Below are positions 8,139 through 17,105 of a stretch of 39,188 nucleotides of DNA, in pieces; positions within the stretch are counted from its first letter, which is position 1, and every line of letters begins with the position of its first letter. The position numbers and the translations under genes are program-made. The DNA is from Bacteroidia bacterium (GTDB lineage: Bacteria > Bacteroidota > Bacteroidia > Flavobacteriales_E > Vicingaceae), in contig JAUHYR010000018.1 in assembly GCA_030426475.1 (NCBI GenBank), positions 1 through 39,188 of the forward strand. Direction: 5' to 3'. The notes below the pieces were generated by a model, which did no database searches, had not been told where the DNA came from, and saw only the letters and a list, made by a program, of their open reading frames with translations.

Positions 8139-9275
8139 TTAGCTAAAAAGTTTATAGCTCCTATCTATAATTTCTTTAGAGTAAATGTGTTGATTAATAT
8201 ATGTTACTGCGCTTATTGATAATTCTGAATATTCTTGATTACTCATATTAATAGCATTTTCAATGACCCTAATAAAAGAGTTTTCTTTTTTTAATGAGAT
8301 ATCCCAACCAACTTTTTTTTCTTCCAAATTTATCCATGGCGTATTATTACTTATAATTGGGACACACCCTGATTGCATAGCTTCAACTATAGAGTGACCA
8401 TAATTTTCATGATAAGTTGGAAGAATGTAAAAATGATATTTTTCATGCGTTGAAAAAATTTTGGAGGGAATAATTTCTCCTTTATAAGCTATTTTATCTT
8501 GAAGTGATGTAGATTGGATAATAGATTGGCATTCATTCCAATATTTTTCATCTTCAATAGGACCGTAAATATCAAAAGCAAAGTTTAATGAAGGGTTAAT
8601 TTTAGAAAAACTACTGATGGCGAACATTAGATTTTTCTTTTCGCAAATTCTTGAGCAAAAAATAAATTTTGTTGGGTTTTTTTCAGGGTTACTTTTTAAA
8701 TCCAAATTGTGTTTGGATGGGAGATTTTCTGCAACCCTTATAGAAGTGTTTTTACCAAACAATTTTTGAATGTCGATTTCTTCTTCAACTGTGGTAGCAT
8801 GCCAAATGATATTTTTATAAATGCCTTTAGCTTTAGCTAGCATCAAAAATATTTTCTTTTTATTTGATTTAATCTTTAAAGCTCCTTTACCCAACATTCC
8901 TCTTGGTGCAACTATAATTTTAGCTAATTCTATTTTTTTGCTTATTAGTAATGGATTGATACTAAATTTTGGAGAAAAAATACCATTTATGTAAATATAG
9001 TTAGGGTTTATTTCTTGAATTAGTCTTGAAAAGTTACTTTTTGTTTGATGAGTATTATCTGCGTAATAAATTTTGTAGTCAGTCGTTTTAATCCATATGT
9101 TTAGCTTGATGTTTTTGTAGCTTTCATTGTCTCCAAAATCCCTGTCAGAGGTAATAACATAGAAATCATACTTGTCTTTTAGTAAGTCAATAAGATTTTT
9201 TATGGATTTAACAGGTCCTCCGGCTTTATATCCTGGTAAAAACCAATCAGTAAATATGACTACTTTTTTTTTCAT
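8139..9275 (-). CDS. Family 4-type glycosyltransferase (GT-B)
   Basis: 378 residues. The N-terminal Rossmann domain begins with FTDWFLPGYKAGGPVKSI (8-25), a pattern of Bacteroidota GT4 enzymes in which the GG loop approaches the acceptor. APRGMLGKGAL (123-133) marks the mid-protein. The C-terminal donor domain has FCSRICEKKNL (206-216) and the E-x7-E retaining signature HENYGHSIVEAMQSG (289-303; E290, E298). A retaining transferase acting in polysaccharide repeat-unit assembly is likely; specificity is unknown. Its start shares one base with the stop of the upstream GNAT gene (TAATG). 38 bp separate it from the carbamoyltransferase. Confidence 0.87.
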   Translation of the reverse strand: MKKKVVIFTDWFLPGYKAGGPVKSIKNLIDLLKDKYDFYVITSDRDFGDNESYKNIKLNIWIKTTDYKIYYADNTHQTKSNFSRLIQEINPNYIYINGIFSPKFSINPLLISKKIELAKIIVAPRGMLGKGALKIKSNKKKIFLMLAKAKGIYKNIIWHATTVEEEIDIQKLFGKNTSIRVAENLPSKHNLDLKSNPEKNPTKFIFCSRICEKKNLMFAISSFSKINPSLNFAFDIYGPIEDEKYWNECQSIIQSTSLQDKIAYKGEIIPSKIFSTHEKYHFYILPTYHENYGHSIVEAMQSGCVPIISNNTPWINLEEKKVGWDISLKKENSFIRVIENAINMSNQEYSELSISAVTYINQHIYSKEIIDRSYKLFS

Positions 9276-10270
9276 TAATATCTATGAAATTCAGTAGCTG
9301 TTATTATCCAGTCTTTTTTGTGGGTATAATTTTCAAATTTTTCAGTTAACGGGTATATACAAAATTTTATGGTGTGGGGCATTGATATAAAACCAGCAGA
9401 TTTTAATATATTATTTAAAGGATGTACTTCTGTTATATTAAAGGTAATTAAATCTACATCCAGCTCTGTTTTTATCTGCTCTGCTATTCTCTTAACTTCA
9501 TTTTTATTGAATGAATCAGGTGTCATCTGAAATACTTCCATTATTTGTACTTCTTTTAATTTACCTCTTTTCCCTGTTCTTGCAATAATAGCAAGCTTAT
9601 CGTTAATAACACATTTATATTTTGCAACCGGGTAGCTTATGTATCTCCATTCTAAAAACTCTTTTGTCCTGTTTGGGCAAAGTGTATTTTGAATGTTTAA
9701 TGGTTTGACTCCAGAAAACAACTCTTTCAATTTAGGTACATCAATTTCCTTTAGTGATGTATTAACGTCTACCCGAAAAGATTTTCTAATTGAAGTAATG
9801 TTTGCCGAAACTTTTAAAAACCTCATTGGTTTCATCCAGTATTTAATACTGTTTATTGGTTTCCATTTATTTTTTATAAATGGCATATAACTATTTGCAT
9901 TTGGAAAGTTAAATAAAACTTCAATACCTTGTTTTTTGCATTCGTCAATAGCTAGATTAGTTAGTTTTTTGAACACTCCTTTTCCCTGATAGTTCGGATG
10001 AACCATTGTTTGATATGAATATGCTGCGTTTACAATTTTATTGTCTAGAACGAACTCGTATCTTCCAAAAGAAATTTCCCCAATAACTTTATTTTGTTCA
10101 TTTAATGCACCGGCTACAATACAATTTCCAAAAGGGCTGCTAAAGTATTTCCATTTTAACCACTCTAAAGTATCTTTTTCTCTTTGATGGATTTCAGAAG
10201 CCGTTTCCAAAAGACTATTGTGAAACTCCTTGTCATTAGGGGTTATTATTTGATATTTGAGCTTATCCAT
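9275..10270 (-). CDS. GNAT-family acyltransferase in the polysaccharide cluster
   Basis: 331 residues. The N-terminal half carries a GNAT core: GEISFGRYEFVLDN, YQTMVHPNYQGKGVFKKL (86-103, the acetyl-CoA pyrophosphate loop Q/R-x-x-G-x-G/A form) and NFPNANSYMPFIKNKW. The C-terminal half (about 160-331) resembles a second, degenerate GNAT-like or FemX-like lobe (EFLEWRYISYPVAKY). Such two-lobe proteins occur in surface-polysaccharide loci and probably N- or O-acylate a sugar, or add an amino acid to it (inference). It overlaps the upstream GT4 gene by 8 bp and ends in a TAATG junction. Substrate is not predictable. Confidence 0.75.
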   Translation of the reverse strand: MDKLKYQIITPNDKEFHNSLLETASEIHQREKDTLEWLKWKYFSSPFGNCIVAGALNEQNKVIGEISFGRYEFVLDNKIVNAAYSYQTMVHPNYQGKGVFKKLTNLAIDECKKQGIEVLFNFPNANSYMPFIKNKWKPINSIKYWMKPMRFLKVSANITSIRKSFRVDVNTSLKEIDVPKLKELFSGVKPLNIQNTLCPNRTKEFLEWRYISYPVAKYKCVINDKLAIIARTGKRGKLKEVQIMEVFQMTPDSFNKNEVKRIAEQIKTELDVDLITFNITEVHPLNNILKSAGFISMPHTIKFCIYPLTEKFENYTHKKDWIITATEFHRY

Positions 10271-11249
10271 TATTAAAAATAATTTCTTTGTAAATATCTA
10301 AATAATCTTTGGCTATTTTTTCAGGTGTAAAAAGCGTAGCATTTTTTAGTCCATTTTCTACAAGTGTGTTTCTGTAATTTTCATCAGAAATTATTTTTTT
10401 AAATCCTTCTTCTATTTCTTTTACATTATATGGGTTAATGATGTGGGCCGAATCGGAAGCTACTTCAGGCATTGAAGTTGTGTTTGATGTAAGTATAACT
10501 CTTCCCACAACATTTGCCTCAATAATAGGTAGTCCAAACCCTTCTCTTAATGAGGCGAAGCTAACGATATCGCAATTTTTGTATTCATTGAATACTTCTT
10601 CAGTGGTAAGATTTATTTTATTTTCATAATCAACTTTAAATTTATTTAAAGTAGTTTGTTGCTTACTATTAAGTTTTCCAATAACAACCAGCTTGCATTT
10701 TATATTACTAATTGCCTCAGCAGTTTTTTCAAGATTCTTATTTGGTTTTGTCCCAATATGCAGAATTACTGGGTTTAGAGAATTAAAATCTTTTGGAAAA
10801 CATTTAAAGATAGGGGGGTAACAGTTGTATATTACATTTACTTTTTCACTTCTGATTTTAAAGTGTTTTAAAATGTTATTTTTAGTATAGTTGGATACAG
10901 TAGTTACCCTAACAACATTTTTAAAAGGAATAGAGAAATAAATTAATTTATACAAGCATTTTTTTAATCCTTTTAAATCATAAATGAGGTGGTTTAAGTC
11001 ATGAATAGTAAGGATAGTTTTGTTTTTCCTTTTTAGGAATAAAGAAATTATACCATAACCTCCGGTAATATGAATAATGTCTGCTTCAATCTTATTAATT
11101 TCTTTTGCTTCTTGAAAGATGTTTAATTCAGGGTTTTGATAATAATTAATTATTTCATGTTCTTTTGAAATTTGAGATTGAATAGATTTGAATAATTGCT
11201 CAAAACTGAAGCCAAATCCTTTTTTCCTATGAATGTATAGTATTTTCAA
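10263..11249 (-). CDS. Family 4-type glycosyltransferase (GT-B)
   Basis: 328 residues. A short N-terminal domain contains IHITGGYGIISL (59-70) and TIHDLNHLIYD (81-91). The C-terminal nucleotide-sugar domain contains LHIGTKPNKNLEK (163-175) and SLREGFGLPIIEANVVG (233-249; E236 and E244 form the E-x7-E motif). These identify a retaining GT4, probably using an NDP-hexose. It overlaps the polymerase gene upstream by 23 bp and the GNAT gene downstream by 8 bp, so it is embedded in the operon. Acceptor and linkage are unknown. Confidence 0.88.
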   Translation of the reverse strand: MKILYIHRKKGFGFSFEQLFKSIQSQISKEHEIINYYQNPELNIFQEAKEINKIEADIIHITGGYGIISLFLKRKNKTILTIHDLNHLIYDLKGLKKCLYKLIYFSIPFKNVVRVTTVSNYTKNNILKHFKIRSEKVNVIYNCYPPIFKCFPKDFNSLNPVILHIGTKPNKNLEKTAEAISNIKCKLVVIGKLNSKQQTTLNKFKVDYENKINLTTEEVFNEYKNCDIVSFASLREGFGLPIIEANVVGRVILTSNTTSMPEVASDSAHIINPYNVKEIEEGFKKIISDENYRNTLVENGLKNATLFTPEKIAKDYLDIYKEIIFNNG

Positions 11250-12579
11250 GCTTCTTTTCTATATAGTTAGAATGAATATTTTTAATGGAGAGAATTAATC
11301 CAAAACAACACCAATAGCTGAAGTTGTCAAAGTAGTTAAAAGTTAAATTATTAATAAATAAGGTTTCAGGAACTAGATATAAAACTAAAGGGGTTAAAAA
11401 CAATGCATATTTAATATTTTTTATTAAAAAAAGTAATTTTAATGAATAAACCAGGATAGTAATTCTTAAAAGTAAAATTAAAGTAGCGCCAATTACTCCT
11501 ATTTCTAGAACTACTCTTTCGCCTTCTTCTTCATACTTGATATCAGGTCTGTGTTTTGATAGATAGAAGCCAGTTCCTTGATAGGTTGTCCCTATTCCAA
11601 AACCTAACATTCCTGCTTCATCAGCATATTTATATATATCAAGTCTGTCTATTAATCTTTCTTTGGCAGTATAATCTTCATGTCCTTTTTCACCCAGCTC
11701 CTCTTGTAGTTCAGTTCTTTCCATAAAAGCTGAAGTTGAATCTTTAAAAGCCTTCACATTGCTAATTAAAAAAAGTGAAGCAATCGAAGTAGAGATGATT
11801 GTAAAAATAATAAAACTTCGGAAGTTAGGTACTACAACAAAGAGATAGCCCAAAATTAAAAGTATAAAACAAAAGCAAAGGAAAGTAGGTAGTCTTGAGC
11901 CAGTCATAATGGTATTAAGTAATCCAAGGGCTATTATAAAAATTATCAATATTGTTTTGCCTCCATAGTAAAACCTATAAAAAAGATAACTAAAAAAGAC
12001 AGGTATTATGAAGAGTAAGTATACATTATAAATTTTTACAAATGTAAAAATTGATAAAACTCGTGTATATCCAGAAACTCTGGAGATTTTTTGTTCTTCA
12101 TTAACAAGTGTGTTTAAAAAATGATCAGTTGGTAAATAATATTGTATTACCCCCAGTAACAGCAATGGAAGTGAAATGTATAATAGATTGATGATGATTT
12201 TTTCAAATTTCTCAACATCATCAATATATTTTGGAATTACAGAAATTAATGGTATAAAGAACAAGTAATTTACTATCCCCATTGTTTTAACTAAAAAGGG
12301 CGAATTTAGTGGGCTGTAAAAAAGATATGAGAATCCACACCAGGCGATTACTAGAAATAATGTCATTTGGAATGGCTTTTTAATTTTTTCAATAGGAGTT
12401 TCTGAAGTTAAATAATGAAATAAATAAGTAGTTATAAACAAAACATATTTCAAAGCAAATAGCTGGGAGCTTATACTTGGTAATAACCATTTTCTTAGAG
12501 CTCCTTCAAATATAATCCAAGCACAAGAGATTAAGAGTAATGTGCCAGTGGTTTTATATGGGTTATATGAAATTTTCAA
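11227..12579 (-). CDS. O-antigen polymerase/ligase-type membrane protein (Wzy/WaaL superfamily)
   Basis: 450 residues, with about 11-12 hydrophobic segments across the length. A large extracytoplasmic loop (about 275-345) follows the last segment of the central bundle and contains FGIGTTYQGTGFYLSKH. TGSRLPTFLCF (about 226-236) resembles the conserved Arg-containing periplasmic motif of Wzy/WaaL proteins. One such protein per locus is normal for Wzy-dependent chains: it would polymerise undecaprenyl-linked repeat units in the periplasm. Polymerase and ligase cannot be told apart reliably from sequence, but the cluster context favours Wzy. It starts 3 bp after the upstream GT2 stop. Confidence 0.82.
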   Translation of the reverse strand: MKISYNPYKTTGTLLLISCAWIIFEGALRKWLLPSISSQLFALKYVLFITTYLFHYLTSETPIEKIKKPFQMTLFLVIAWCGFSYLFYSPLNSPFLVKTMGIVNYLFFIPLISVIPKYIDDVEKFEKIIINLLYISLPLLLLGVIQYYLPTDHFLNTLVNEEQKISRVSGYTRVLSIFTFVKIYNVYLLFIIPVFFSYLFYRFYYGGKTILIIFIIALGLLNTIMTGSRLPTFLCFCFILLILGYLFVVVPNFRSFIIFTIISTSIASLFLISNVKAFKDSTSAFMERTELQEELGEKGHEDYTAKERLIDRLDIYKYADEAGMLGFGIGTTYQGTGFYLSKHRPDIKYEEEGERVVLEIGVIGATLILLLRITILVYSLKLLFLIKNIKYALFLTPLVLYLVPETLFINNLTFNYFDNFSYWCCFGLILSIKNIHSNYIEKKLENTIHS

Positions 12580-12582
12580 AAG

Positions 12583-13470
12583 TTAATTTAAGGTAAGCGG
12601 TTTTTTTAAACTAAAATACGCAGCTTCAAAGCTGGCTAAAATATATTTAAAACCTGCATAAGGAATTAAATAAAACCTGTGTAATAATTTTTTATGTAGA
12701 ATAAACCTTCTTAACATATACCATGAATATTCAAACCAGATATAAAGAGGCAAGTTTTTAAACATGAAATACCAAGAGCCAAACATATGCTGGTATGGGT
12801 GTATTATATCTTTTGAGCTTGTCCATGAACGAATTCCGCCTGTATTGTTTCCAATGTGAATAAGGTAACAGTTAGGGTCATATACCAAATCTCCGTACTT
12901 TTTAGTTAATCTTAAACAAAAGTCTGATTCTTCTCTATAGGCTCCTTTGTCAAATCTTTCATCCATCCCTCCAATATCTAGCGCAAAGCTTTTCCTTACA
13001 GATAGATTGCAAGATCTTCCATTAGGAATTTTAAATGGCTTGTTATAATTTCCTGGGAAATGCATCCATCCAATATGTTTTTTTAGTGCTTTTTTAGGTA
13101 AAATGTTGCAAAACTTACTGTCCATTGATAGAGTTGCTCCGGAAACTCCAGAATTATTTGGATTTTTATAATGATCAATATGATTTTTTAAAAAATTTTT
13201 GTTTTCTATAATTACATCATCATCAATAAATAGTACTATTTCTGCTTTTGAAGTAATCAAGCCTCTGTTTCTAGCTTTTGATGCTGACTTTTCTTTTTGT
13301 AAAATATAGTAAACCTTATCTCCCTTAATTTCCTGAGCTTTGTCCTTATCTGTTTGGTCAATAATAATAATTTCAAAGTTTTGTACACTTTGGTTGTATA
13401 AATCTTTGATTGTATTTTTAAGACAATCATATCTATTAAGGGTGGGGATGACAATGCTTATTTCACACAT
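12583..13470 (-). CDS. Family 2 glycosyltransferase
   Basis: 295 residues. The GT-A domain starts ISIVIPTLNRYDCL, with IIIIDQTDKDK, then ASKARNRGL (63-71), the metal-binding FIDDDVI (81-87; DDD 83-85) and a late EESDFCLRL, the usual catalytic ED-type motif. The C-terminal tail after about 245 contains aromatic/hydrophobic stretches that could lie on the membrane (YIWFEYSWYMLRRF). It is a cytoplasmic inverting transferase acting on a lipid-linked glycan. It overlaps the upstream gene by 8 bp. Sugar specificity is unknown. Confidence 0.89.
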   Translation of the reverse strand: MCEISIVIPTLNRYDCLKNTIKDLYNQSVQNFEIIIIDQTDKDKAQEIKGDKVYYILQKEKSASKARNRGLITSKAEIVLFIDDDVIIENKNFLKNHIDHYKNPNNSGVSGATLSMDSKFCNILPKKALKKHIGWMHFPGNYNKPFKIPNGRSCNLSVRKSFALDIGGMDERFDKGAYREESDFCLRLTKKYGDLVYDPNCYLIHIGNNTGGIRSWTSSKDIIHPYQHMFGSWYFMFKNLPLYIWFEYSWYMLRRFILHKKLLHRFYLIPYAGFKYILASFEAAYFSLKKPLTLN

Positions 13471-14590
13471 GGTTAAGTAATAAATTTGCTATTGTACTAA
13501 GGTTTTTTTTGTATGTATATATGTGTGCATATTCTATTCTATTCTTTTTTTTATCTTCTACATTGTAAGCAGATAAATTACCCGATATTTTTCTTATTAT
13601 TTTAGAAATTTCCGTATTACTTTTTACCTGAATTAGTAATTCAGGATTTTCGTACATTTTTATTTTATTAGAAACTATTGGCTTTCCTGTACTTAAATAT
13701 TCTATTATTTTATGGCTATTTGACACTTGTTTTTTAAATAAAAAAGAATCATAGCATAACCAAAACATATCAAAGTAACCTAGTATTCCAGCTAGGCGTT
13801 TACTTTCAATTTCTCCGGTTAAAGTTACATTTTTTAGTGCTTTTAGCTCATTTATTTTTTCTTGATTTTTGGATTTCCCAGATATATTTGACTTATGAAT
13901 AGGGCCAATAAAAACAAAGTTTATATCATCGTTTTCTTTAACAGTTTTTATTAAATTTTCCCAATCAACAAATGAGTTAATAAGGTTACCTACATAACCA
14001 ACATTTATTTTGTTTTCAATTATGTATGAAGGTTTATTAATTTTTTTTGGGTTTATGAATTCTTCGGATAAGCCATGCTGTATAAAATAAATCGGTTTTT
14101 TAGTTATAATATCTTCAACTATATAATCTGAAACATGAAAAATTATATCAGAGGAATTGGCTATCATACTTTTTTGAGAAGAGGGAGAGTTGGTAATATC
14201 AACAGGGTGAAATATTTTTATTTTTGCATCGAATTGCTTCAAATTTAAAAACCGAAACTGGTCAAAACTCCATACGACATCTATTTCTACGTCAATTTTT
14301 TTGAGTATTCTTTTGACAATGCTTTTTTCTAAAAAGGATACAAATATGTTTGGTAAAAACCTTCTCCCTTTGATAGTTTGTTTGTATTTAATAATTGTTA
14401 GGTTCTGAATTTCAGAATTTAAAATAACTATGCTCTCTTTGAGGTTTTTTTCACCACAAGACTCAACAAACCATACCTTGTTGTTTTTAGCTAATTCTTT
14501 AGCATAATGATGTTTAGAAATATGATTTTTTCCCCATTTTTCCGGAGACAATATGATTATATTTTTATTTTCAAATTTAAACTCTTTCAT
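13463..14590 (-). CDS. GT-B fold glycosyltransferase (family 1/4-like)
   Basis: 375 residues. The N-terminus NIIILSPEKWGKNHISKHHY (9-28) and IFHPVDITNSPSSQ resemble Bacteroidota transferases annotated as GT1/GT4 or UDP-galactofuranose-type. The C-terminal domain contains VGYVGNLINSFVDW, FVFIGP and IEYLSTGKPIVSNKI, the nucleotide-binding region, though the E-x7-E motif is less canonical than in the other two GT4 genes. It is therefore probably a GT in repeat-unit assembly, but family assignment is less certain. The start shares one base with the stop of the HisF-like gene (TAATG), and its end overlaps the GT2 gene by 8 bp. Confidence 0.75.
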   Translation of the reverse strand: MKEFKFENKNIIILSPEKWGKNHISKHHYAKELAKNNKVWFVESCGEKNLKESIVILNSEIQNLTIIKYKQTIKGRRFLPNIFVSFLEKSIVKRILKKIDVEIDVVWSFDQFRFLNLKQFDAKIKIFHPVDITNSPSSQKSMIANSSDIIFHVSDYIVEDIITKKPIYFIQHGLSEEFINPKKINKPSYIIENKINVGYVGNLINSFVDWENLIKTVKENDDINFVFIGPIHKSNISGKSKNQEKINELKALKNVTLTGEIESKRLAGILGYFDMFWLCYDSFLFKKQVSNSHKIIEYLSTGKPIVSNKIKMYENPELLIQVKSNTEISKIIRKISGNLSAYNVEDKKKNRIEYAHIYTYKKNLSTIANLLLNHV

Positions 14591-15360
14591 TATAGCTTTG
14601 AAAATAATTCACTTTTTAGCTTTTCGGGTGAAGGAAAATTGATTAATACTCCTTTTTCTTTACCATAGAAAACAAATAAGCTTCCTGCACTTACTGCCGA
14701 AGCTTTGCCTTTGCTTACTACTTCAACAAAGTCTTTTACAGAGCTAGCTCCTCCTGAAGCAATTACAGGTACTGATACACTTTCTGTAATAGATTTCATT
14801 AGTTCTATATCATAACCGGAATAGGTGTTTTCTTTATAAATAGCGGTAATAAAAAGTTCTCCGGCACCATACTGAACATATTTCTTTGCAAGTTCTATTG
14901 GGTTTTCTTTTAGTTTTTTTGTTCCGTTTAAAAGTGCTATACAATTATTTCTCAACCAATTTTTTCCGACATCTATACTACATACTACACTTTGATTTCC
15001 ATATTGAGAAGCAATTTCTTTTATTAAATTTGGGTTAGTATAAGCTCCATAATTTAGAACTACTTTTTCGACTCCAAGTTTAAATAATTTTTTTGCTTGT
15101 GACAGTGAACTAAGGCCTCCTCCGTAAGCCATTGGCATAAAACATTCACTTGCAATTTCTTCAATTAATTTATAGTTGGGTTCTTTTTTTTTTGCAGTTG
15201 CATCAATATCTAAAATGATTATTTCATCTACTTCTTTTTCGTTGAATATTTTGACTGCATTGATGGGGTCGCCAATATACTTTGGATTTTTAAACTTATG
15301 TGGTTTATATAAGCCATTGTTTTTTATTAAAAGTACTGGTATTACCCTAACTCTTTTCAT
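14590..15360 (-). CDS. HisF-like subunit of sugar amidotransferase (WbuZ/HisF2 type)
   Basis: 256 residues, a TIM barrel like imidazole-glycerol-phosphate synthase HisF. In histidine synthesis, HisF Asp11 and Asp130 are catalytic. Here position 11 is Leu (IPVLLIKNNG, 7-16) while Asp130 is kept (SIDV, 128-131). Loss of Asp11 is what the polysaccharide paralogues HisF2/WbuZ show. GDPINAVKIFNEKEVDE (30-46) and LDIDAT (50-55) are also typical of that branch. With HisH2 it should make and channel ammonia to the WbpG-type enzyme that turns an N-acetyl group into acetamidino on a sugar. It forms a TAATG junction with the HisH-like gene, so production of the two subunits is coupled. Confidence 0.9.
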   Translation of the reverse strand: MKRVRVIPVLLIKNNGLYKPHKFKNPKYIGDPINAVKIFNEKEVDEIIILDIDATAKKKEPNYKLIEEIASECFMPMAYGGGLSSLSQAKKLFKLGVEKVVLNYGAYTNPNLIKEIASQYGNQSVVCSIDVGKNWLRNNCIALLNGTKKLKENPIELAKKYVQYGAGELFITAIYKENTYSGYDIELMKSITESVSVPVIASGGASSVKDFVEVVSKGKASAVSAGSLFVFYGKEKGVLINFPSPEKLKSELFSKL

Positions 15361-15962
15361 TAGAAATTTTGACTAAAGTTTTTTAGTAATTGCATTCCAA
15401 ATTTATGGCTTTTTTCAGGGTGAAACTGAACACCCAATATATTTTCTTTTTGAAAAGCACAAGCATAATCATAGCCATAATTATTATAGGCCAGTATTTG
15501 TTCTTTGTCTTTAAAATCAAAATGATAGGAGTGAACGAAGTAAAACCTAGGTGCATCATGAAAATCTCTTAGAAGCTTATTCTCTTTAGTTATTGTAATC
15601 TCATCCCAACCCATATTCGGTATTGCAAGTTGTGTTTTAAATTTTATAGTGTCAGCGTCTACCCATCCTAATCCTTTTTTTACACCTTCTTCACTTGATT
15701 TTGTTAAAAGTTGAGCACCAAGACAAATTCCTAAAATTGGCTTTTTTTCTTTCAAAACCTCATTTTCCATAACTTCTACAAAGCCTTTTTTTTCTAGCTG
15801 TTCTATGCCATAATCAAAGGAACCTACACCGGGTAAAATCAATTTAGTTGCTTTAGAAAAATCACTAGTGTTTTGGATAAAAAAGCTATCTACCTCAATT
15901 TTTTTTAGCATATTTTTTATGCTTGCAAGATTTCCTACTTCATAATCAACAATGCCAATCAT
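15360..15962 (-). CDS. HisH-like glutaminase subunit of sugar amidotransferase
   Basis: 200 residues, a class I glutamine amidotransferase like HisH. The catalytic triad is intact: nucleophile Cys80 in GICLGAQ, and His181 and Glu183 in QFHPEKSHKFG. MIGIVDYEVGNLASI (1-15) and ILPGVGSFDYGI (42-53) are the usual HisH features. It should hydrolyse glutamine and pass ammonia through the HisF-like barrel. No other his genes are near, and it lies directly between the HisF-like and WbpG-type genes, so it belongs to sugar amidination rather than histidine synthesis. It overlaps the upstream gene by 4 bp (ATGA). Confidence 0.92.
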   Translation of the reverse strand: MIGIVDYEVGNLASIKNMLKKIEVDSFFIQNTSDFSKATKLILPGVGSFDYGIEQLEKKGFVEVMENEVLKEKKPILGICLGAQLLTKSSEEGVKKGLGWVDADTIKFKTQLAIPNMGWDEITITKENKLLRDFHDAPRFYFVHSYHFDFKDKEQILAYNNYGYDYACAFQKENILGVQFHPEKSHKFGMQLLKNFSQNF

Positions 15963-17095
15963 TTTCGTTTTATTGAGCTTAATATTGGTTTAAGAGGTTT
16001 AAGCCATTTGTATTCATCATATATAGAACCGGTTCCTACTTTAAAATCGGAATGAGGCACAGGTTCTTGTTTCATAATATCTTCAAATTTTTTTTCAGAT
16101 AGCCCTAGTTTTTTTAGTACAAATTCTTTATCTGTTTTTAGTTGTTCGAAATCATATATTGGCTCACCTAACTCTTTTAATGCTTCGTCTCTAGTAATTT
16201 GCCCGGAACAAATTAAAGTTGAAAGATGTGCTTTTCTTTTGTCTACATTAAATTTTGTTGGTAATATATATCCTTGATAGAATCTTGTGAAGATGGATTC
16301 ATAGTGCTTGCCTCCGTAGTCCCTCCAATCAAGCTCATCTTTTAAAATCTGCTGAACTTCTTTTTTGTTATAATCTATATAATTTAAAATATTTATGGTT
16401 TTAATTCCTTTAGCATTTATATACTTTTTTCTGCTGATAGAGTCAAAAAACGGGAAATTCTTTAAAGGAATAGTTCCAAATTTGTTATGAATGTCTATGA
16501 TATTTATGTGGTCTTGTTTGTTATATACCCATGCATTTGGTAAAATAGCTTCTGTAACAATGTTGTATCCACTAAGGATATATTTAATGTTGTGTTTTCC
16601 TGCAAGCTTGTATAGAGTTCCGGCAATTGCATGATCTGTAATAGCTTCAATATCTATTACTCCTGCTTTTAAATAGGCTAACTGAATATCTTTAAACTCT
16701 TCCCAATCAATTACAAAAGTTTCTAAGTCAAATTCAAGTTTAGAAAGTATATTCTCAATGTTTTTTACTGCCAATTCTGAATTCCATCCATTATCAAAGT
16801 GTACGACTAATGGTCTTAAGTCATTTTTTTTTGCCAGATATGCCATATAGGAACTATCTGTTCCACCACTAATTCCAAGAATACAATCATACTTTTTTCC
16901 TTTACCTTCTGTTTGTATTTTTGAAATTATTCTTTTGAATTCTGCTTCTCTTTGATTTAGCGGAACTAACTTTTTAGTAGCTTTTTCTTTATATTCTTTA
17001 CAATGATTACAAACTCCTTTTTCATCAAAGGAGATAAATGGATCAGATTCATCCATTACACAATTCACACATACTCTTCCTACAAAACTTGGCAT
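15959..17095 (-). CDS. N-acetyl sugar amidotransferase (WbpG/PseA-like)
   Basis: 378 residues. An N-terminal zinc-knuckle-like pair, CVNC (9-12) and CNHC (29-32), is followed by the ATP pyrophosphatase PP-loop ISGGTDSSYMA (75-85). HFDNGWNSELAVKNIE and the C-terminal DWRDYGGKHYES and GYILPTKFNVDKRKAHLS are typical of the family that adenylates the N-acetyl of a sugar and exchanges it for NH2, giving acetamidino. It is the first gene of the polysaccharide operon proper. In Pseudomonas O5 the substrate is a ManNAc3NAcA derivative, and in Campylobacter pseudaminic acid; neither pathway is present here, so the sugar is unknown. Confidence 0.92.
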   Translation of the reverse strand: MPSFVGRVCVNCVMDESDPFISFDEKGVCNHCKEYKEKATKKLVPLNQREAEFKRIISKIQTEGKGKKYDCILGISGGTDSSYMAYLAKKNDLRPLVVHFDNGWNSELAVKNIENILSKLEFDLETFVIDWEEFKDIQLAYLKAGVIDIEAITDHAIAGTLYKLAGKHNIKYILSGYNIVTEAILPNAWVYNKQDHINIIDIHNKFGTIPLKNFPFFDSISRKKYINAKGIKTINILNYIDYNKKEVQQILKDELDWRDYGGKHYESIFTRFYQGYILPTKFNVDKRKAHLSTLICSGQITRDEALKELGEPIYDFEQLKTDKEFVLKKLGLSEKKFEDIMKQEPVPHSDFKVGTGSIYDEYKWLKPLKPILSSIKRK

Positions 17096-17105
17096 AATAC
17101 AGTTG

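Noticed and set aside
15360-15962. True histidine-biosynthesis hisH/hisF
   Set aside because: No other his genes are present, the HisF-like Asp11 is lost, and a WbpG-type gene is fused to the operon.
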